10,182 nt of DNA from JABCPE02 sp963530295 (GTDB taxonomy: Bacteria > Bacteroidota > Bacteroidia > Flavobacteriales > Weeksellaceae): assembly GCA_963530295.1 (NCBI GenBank), contig CAUSCF010000038.1, positions 1-10,182 on the forward strand. Reading direction: 5' to 3'. The notes under the pieces are model-generated. The model searched no databases, was not told where the DNA came from, and saw only the letters and a program-made list of their open reading frames with translations. The translations under genes were made by a program, and so were the position numbers. Position 1 is the stretch's first letter, and each line of letters begins with the position of its first letter. Of the stretch, positions 7,207-10,182 are shown in pieces.

Positions 7207-7240
7207 CAAAATTATTACCAAAATTATACCAAAAATAATA
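7207..7240 (-). promoter_or_regulatory. Three tandem -7-like repeats upstream of the lipoprotein operon
   Basis: Three direct copies on the plus strand, CAAAATTATTAC (7207), CAAAATTATAC (7219) and CAAAAATAATA (7230), step 12 and 11 nt apart. On the minus strand each contains a TAnnTTTG match (TAATTTTG, TAATTTTG, TATTTTTG). They may be alternative -7 boxes for the lipoprotein operon or a repeated protein-binding site; the box at 7207-7214 would give a leader of about 26 nt. Confidence 0.45.
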
Positions 7241-7298
7241 TTGGAGTAATTCTGAATAATGATTTTTATCAGTAAAAATAAAAAATATTTTAATATTT

Positions 7299-8774
7299 AT
7301 GGCAAAATTAACTTCAAGAGCAGAAGATTATAGTAAATGGTATAACGAACTTATCGTAGGAGCAGATCTTGCGGAGAACTCAGGTGTTCGCGGCTGTATG
7401 GTTATCAAGCCGTATGGATACGCTATTTGGGAGAAGATGAGAGATGAGCTGGATAGAAGATTTAAGGAAACAGGACACCAAAACGCCTATTTCCCGATTT
7501 TCGTTCCGAAAAGTTTGTTCGAAGCAGAAGAAAAAAACGCAGAGGGATTTGCTAAAGAATGTGCCGTAGTTACGCACTATCGTTTGAAAACAGACCCAGA
7601 AAATCCATCAAAACTTATCGTAGATCCAGAAGCAAAATTGGAGGAAGAGCTTATCGTTCGTCCTACCTCGGAAGCGATTATTTGGAATACTTATAAAAAC
7701 TGGATTCAGTCTTATAGAGATCTTCCGATACTTATAAACCAATGGGCAAATGTGGTTCGATGGGAGATGAGAACGCGTCCGTTTCTTCGTACTTCGGAAT
7801 TCCTTTGGCAGGAAGGGCACACTGCTCACGCCACCAAGGAAGAGGCAGAAGCAGAAGCAAAACAGATGATGGAAGTTTATGCAGATTTCTCCGAGAAGAT
7901 GATGGCAGTGCCGGTGGTTCGCGGGCTGAAATCTCCAAGCGAAAGATTTGCAGGAGCAGACGAAACCTATTGTATAGAAGCGATGATGCAGGACGGAAAG
8001 GCGCTTCAGGCTGGGACTTCGCACTTTTTAGGGCAAAACTTCGCAAAAGCATTCGATGTGAAATTCACAAACAGTGAAGGCAAAATAGAATACGCTTGGG
8101 CATCATCATGGGGAGTATCAACCCGATTGATGGGGGCACTTATCATGTCGCATTCAGATGATTTCGGATTGGTTTTGCCTCCGAAACTTGCGCCGATACA
8201 AGTAGTCATCGTGCCGATATTCAAAGGTGAGGAACAATTAGCCCAAATCGATGAAGTTGCCCTTGGAATCAGTGAAAGATTGAAAGCGCTGGGAATTTCT
8301 GTAAAGTACGACAACCGCGCTACGCACAAACCAGGCTGGAAATTCGCAGAATACGAGCTGAAAGGTGTGCCGGTGAGAGTAGCCATAGGGCCAAAGGATT
8401 TAGAAAACGGTATGGTGGAAATCGCAAGGAGAGATACTCTGAGCAAGGAGACCCAGCCGATAGCAGGGGTGGAGAATTACATTCACCAGCTTCTTACGAA
8501 AATTCAGGAAGACATCTACCAGCGTGCGCTTAACTTCCGAAATGAAAACATCACAAAAGTGGATACTTACGAGGAGTTTAAAAAAGTTTTGGAGGAAAAA
8601 GGAGGTTTCATCGCGGCTCACTGGGATGGAACAGAGGAAGAAGAGGAACGCATCAAGGAGGAAACCAAAGCCACCATACGATGTATTCCGCTGGATGCTG
8701 TGGAGGAAGACGGTGTGTCCCTTATTTCAGGGAAACCTTCTAAGCGCAGAGTTCTTTTCGCTAAGGCGTACTAA
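7299..8774 (+). CDS. proS: Proline--tRNA ligase, archaeal/eukaryote-type (short) ProRS
   Basis: Class IIa synthetase that charges tRNA-Pro in the cytosol. At 491 aa it is the short form without the inserted editing domain of the E. coli type. Motifs in order: the motif 1 region FPIFVP (65-70); the TSE loop in VRPTSEAI (120-127); motif 2 RWEMRTRPFLRTSEFLWQEG (154-173) followed by HTAHAT; motif 3 WGVSTRLMGALIMSHSDD (271-288); an anticodon-binding domain about 300-400 with GWKFAEYELKG; and a C-terminal domain ending RRVLFAKAY, with the terminal Tyr typical of this class. In that last domain only C462 (RCIPLD) remains of the usual four zinc-binding cysteines. The start at 7299 gives the normal N-terminus AKLTSRAEDYSKWYNE. 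It is divergent from the lipoprotein operon and has its own terminator. Identification is secure. Confidence 0.98.
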   Translation: MAKLTSRAEDYSKWYNELIVGADLAENSGVRGCMVIKPYGYAIWEKMRDELDRRFKETGHQNAYFPIFVPKSLFEAEEKNAEGFAKECAVVTHYRLKTDPENPSKLIVDPEAKLEEELIVRPTSEAIIWNTYKNWIQSYRDLPILINQWANVVRWEMRTRPFLRTSEFLWQEGHTAHATKEEAEAEAKQMMEVYADFSEKMMAVPVVRGLKSPSERFAGADETYCIEAMMQDGKALQAGTSHFLGQNFAKAFDVKFTNSEGKIEYAWASSWGVSTRLMGALIMSHSDDFGLVLPPKLAPIQVVIVPIFKGEEQLAQIDEVALGISERLKALGISVKYDNRATHKPGWKFAEYELKGVPVRVAIGPKDLENGMVEIARRDTLSKETQPIAGVENYIHQLLTKIQEDIYQRALNFRNENITKVDTYEEFKKVLEEKGGFIAAHWDGTEEEEERIKEETKATIRCIPLDAVEEDGVSLISGKPSKRRVLFAKAY

Positions 8775-8782
8775 TAAAATAT

Positions 8783-8812
8783 AAAAACTGCTCCAATAGA
8801 GAGCAGTTTTTT
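8783..8812. terminator. Bidirectional intrinsic terminator between proS and the zinc-ribbon gene
   Basis: Perfect 11-bp inverted repeat AAAAACTGCTC (8783-8793) / GAGCAGTTTTT (8801-8811) with a 7-nt loop, 8 nt after the proS stop and 4 nt from the minus-strand stop at 8817-8819. A and T runs flank both arms, so it can end the two convergent transcripts. Confidence 0.9.
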
Positions 8813-8816
8813 GTTT

Positions 8817-9404
8817 TTAAGATGATGGATTTTCGTTGATTAGGTTTTTCCATTTGTGGATGATTTTTAAAATCGCATCACGATTCTTTTTACTTTTGAT
8901 GAAAGTAGGAAGTTTTGCTACCAATGACATGCCTTTTCGCTCGCGGAGGTTGGAAGAAACATAATCTTCTATTACCTTTATATAGAGTATGTTTTCTGCC
9001 CAGAAGAGATTTTCCCGTACATTTTCTTGAAAAAAGTAAGGTAACCCAAAAATATAATCACATTTTAGCCCATCTTTATTTGGGTTTATTTTGTTATAGG
9101 TTTCTTCATAGTGAGGTTTTATGGATAAGGGAAAGGAACAATTTTGACATTTGATGAGAACTTCATCCATTTTGTTTTTCATTCCGTGCTGTTCGTTGTG
9201 AATGGCCGTGCCACAGTTGGGACAGTTTAGCTTGATAACAGCGGTATAAGACAGCAGGTCTTCACTTTTCTTTTCGTATCCACAATGATAGCAGTGGACT
9301 AAGTGTCCATCAGGCGTTATAATAGCAGAATTATGGCATTCAGGGCAGACAACCCAAGTGCCTTCTTTCCATATTTTGATGTGTTTTTCTTGATAACGCT
9401 TCAT
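8817..9404 (-). CDS. Double zinc-ribbon (TFIIB-type) protein of unknown function
   Basis: 195-aa protein, apparently cytosolic: no signal peptide or membrane helix. It carries two four-cysteine ribbons: C20-x2-C23 with C38-x2-C41, and C61-x2-C64 with C86-x2-C89; C115 is left over. The C-terminal part (about 130-190) is basic and probably helical, with ENLFWAEN, EDYVSSNLRERKG and LPTFIKSKKNRD. From memory this pattern recurs in bacterial proteins named 'TFIIB-type zinc ribbon-containing protein', some mislabelled PriA; this is recollection rather than a search result. Binding of nucleic acid or protein through the ribbons is plausible but unproven. The gene starts 10 nt after the DUF2490 gene in the same direction, so the two are probably co-transcribed, an odd pairing of a cytosolic with an outer-membrane protein. 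The start is fixed by that spacing. Confidence 0.85.
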   Translation of the reverse strand: MKRYQEKHIKIWKEGTWVVCPECHNSAIITPDGHLVHCYHCGYEKKSEDLLSYTAVIKLNCPNCGTAIHNEQHGMKNKMDEVLIKCQNCSFPLSIKPHYEETYNKINPNKDGLKCDYIFGLPYFFQENVRENLFWAENILYIKVIEDYVSSNLRERKGMSLVAKLPTFIKSKKNRDAILKIIHKWKNLINENPSS

Positions 9405-9414
9405 TTTGTGGGAA

Positions 9415-10074
9415 TTATTTCTTTCTGCCAGAAAAGAACCCGAATTTTTCTAAAGGAACCAATAGGGAAAGCATCCAGTAATGTTTGTTAGATTTTCCTT
9501 TTTCGGACTGCATGTAGTACATCAGCTGTGGAGTGAGCCAGCTTAGACTTACACTTGACCCTACATAAACTCTGTTTCGTAGTTTTCCGTTTTCCAGATT
9601 TATGTAGATTTCATCATGGGCATAGAGACTTACAGGGATGTCTTTGACTTTTATTTTGTAGTTTAGACCTAATCTATTTCTGTAAGTAGCAGTATTACTA
9701 GCGTAGTTTTTTATCTGATAGTAGTACATATTTCTGTCAGTAATGGACAGTTTATTACTTATAGGTAGGGTAAAAGTAGCATAAGCCATTATCTGATGCT
9801 CTGCGTTTTCGCTCTTGGATTCATAATCTTGAAAAAAGGCATAACCAGGCGTTAGTGAGATGTATTTATTAATCGTAAATGTCGGCAAAACCCTTGCAAT
9901 GTACGAGTTGTCAGTCGGGCTGTATCCGCCGAAGGTCGTGAGTTTTCCTAAATTTCCCATATTCGCGGTAAAACCTACCACTACGAAAGAATGCGGTGCA
10001 TCTATCGCCTGTGATTTTAGGGAAGCAGAAATAGAAAGGGCAAAAAATAATATAATGATTTTCAGTCGATTCAT
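9415..10074 (-). CDS. DUF2490-type outer-membrane beta-barrel protein
   Basis: 219-aa secreted protein. A signal peptide covers about 1-22 (MNRLK, then IIILFFALSISAS, cleavage near KSQ-A). The mature part has alternating strand patterns and the features I associate with DUF2490 barrels of Bacteroidetes: tyrosine-rich strands, YRNRLGLNYKI, a following SLYAHDEIYINL strand, RNRVYVGSS, and a late QLMYYMQSEKG strand leading to HYWMLSLLVPL. The length fits the family. The tail FGFFSGRKK runs past the last strand. No function is established for the family; a small outer-membrane pore or envelope protein is the best inference. It is first in an operon with the zinc-ribbon gene, with a candidate -7 box 20 nt before its start. 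Confidence 0.8.
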   Translation of the reverse strand: MNRLKIIILFFALSISASLKSQAIDAPHSFVVVGFTANMGNLGKLTTFGGYSPTDNSYIARVLPTFTINKYISLTPGYAFFQDYESKSENAEHQIMAYATFTLPISNKLSITDRNMYYYQIKNYASNTATYRNRLGLNYKIKVKDIPVSLYAHDEIYINLENGKLRNRVYVGSSVSLSWLTPQLMYYMQSEKGKSNKHYWMLSLLVPLEKFGFFSGRKK

Positions 10075-10092
10075 TTTATTAAAAATTTACCA

Positions 10093-10100
10093 CAAAGATA
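10093..10100 (-). promoter_or_regulatory. -7 box for the DUF2490 / zinc-ribbon operon
   Basis: The minus strand reads TATCTTTG, matching TAnnTTTG, 19-26 nt before the start at 10074, so the leader would be about 13 nt. A TTG (minus strand, 10116-10118) lies 15 nt upstream of the box, shorter than the usual ~19-nt spacing. Confidence 0.5.
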
Positions 10101-10182
10101 ACGAAAATGAAAAATCAAAACATTTGTTTAATGAAAGAAATTCCAAATCTGTGTAACAATAAAACATACGATAAACCCATAC

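Noticed and set aside
9860..10156. Plus-strand open frame of 98 codons
   Set aside because: Mostly antisense to the DUF2490 gene, with a random-looking sequence and no family resemblance.
10107..10182. ATG followed by 25 open codons running off the right edge on the plus strand
   Set aside because: Too short to judge, no TAnnTTTG box before it, and it overlaps the predicted promoter region of the DUF2490 operon. The residues are not recognisable; it could still be the start of a gene beyond the window.

Overview
The window looks like chromosomal DNA of a flavobacterium, probably in or near the Weeksellaceae (the Chryseobacterium / Riemerella / Elizabethkingia neighbourhood). This placement is inferred from four things: AT-rich DNA with A/T-rich codon use; several intergenic matches to the Bacteroidetes -7 promoter element TAnnTTTG; the absence of obvious Shine-Dalgarno sequences before most starts; and typical Bacteroidetes products (FadL-like OmpP1 protein, DUF2490 barrel, archaeal-type ProRS). 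No mobile element, CRISPR array, rRNA or tRNA was seen.

Layout: (1) 1-2589, plus strand: alaS, complete except for the first few codons, closed by a strong hairpin terminator. (2) 2622-4657, minus strand: three separately spaced genes, read from right to left: a RIC/ScdA-type iron-sulfur cluster repair protein (3971-4657), a SemiSWEET sugar transporter (3584-3847) and an EamA/DMT permease (2622-3497). (3) 4747-7174, minus strand: a two-gene operon of a tyrosine-rich lipoprotein (6191-7174) followed 22 nt later by a FadL/OmpP1-like outer-membrane protein (4747-6168). (4) 7299-8774, plus strand: proS, divergent from the lipoprotein operon, with candidate promoters that face and abut each other. 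(5) 8817-10074, minus strand: an operon of a DUF2490 outer-membrane barrel and a double zinc-ribbon protein, 10 nt apart.

The genes do not form one pathway. Two aminoacyl-tRNA synthetases are interleaved with cell-envelope genes (lipoprotein, two outer-membrane proteins, two inner-membrane transporters) and one nitrosative-stress gene. Transcription units are cleanly separated. The two convergent junctions (after alaS and after proS) each carry one symmetrical hairpin that can serve both strands.

Most worth a second look: the RIC-like protein has lost three of the seven residues of the E. coli YtfE di-iron site (E133, H160 and H204 become Ala, Tyr and Tyr) but keeps the N-terminal Cys-Cys motif. 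The lipoprotein has a 110-residue stretch that is 38% tyrosine followed by an Asn/Arg/Gly-rich tail, a composition resembling sticker-type low-complexity proteins. The lipoprotein/proS intergenic region has abutting divergent -7 boxes plus a three-copy direct repeat. I did not find a clearly new multi-gene system.
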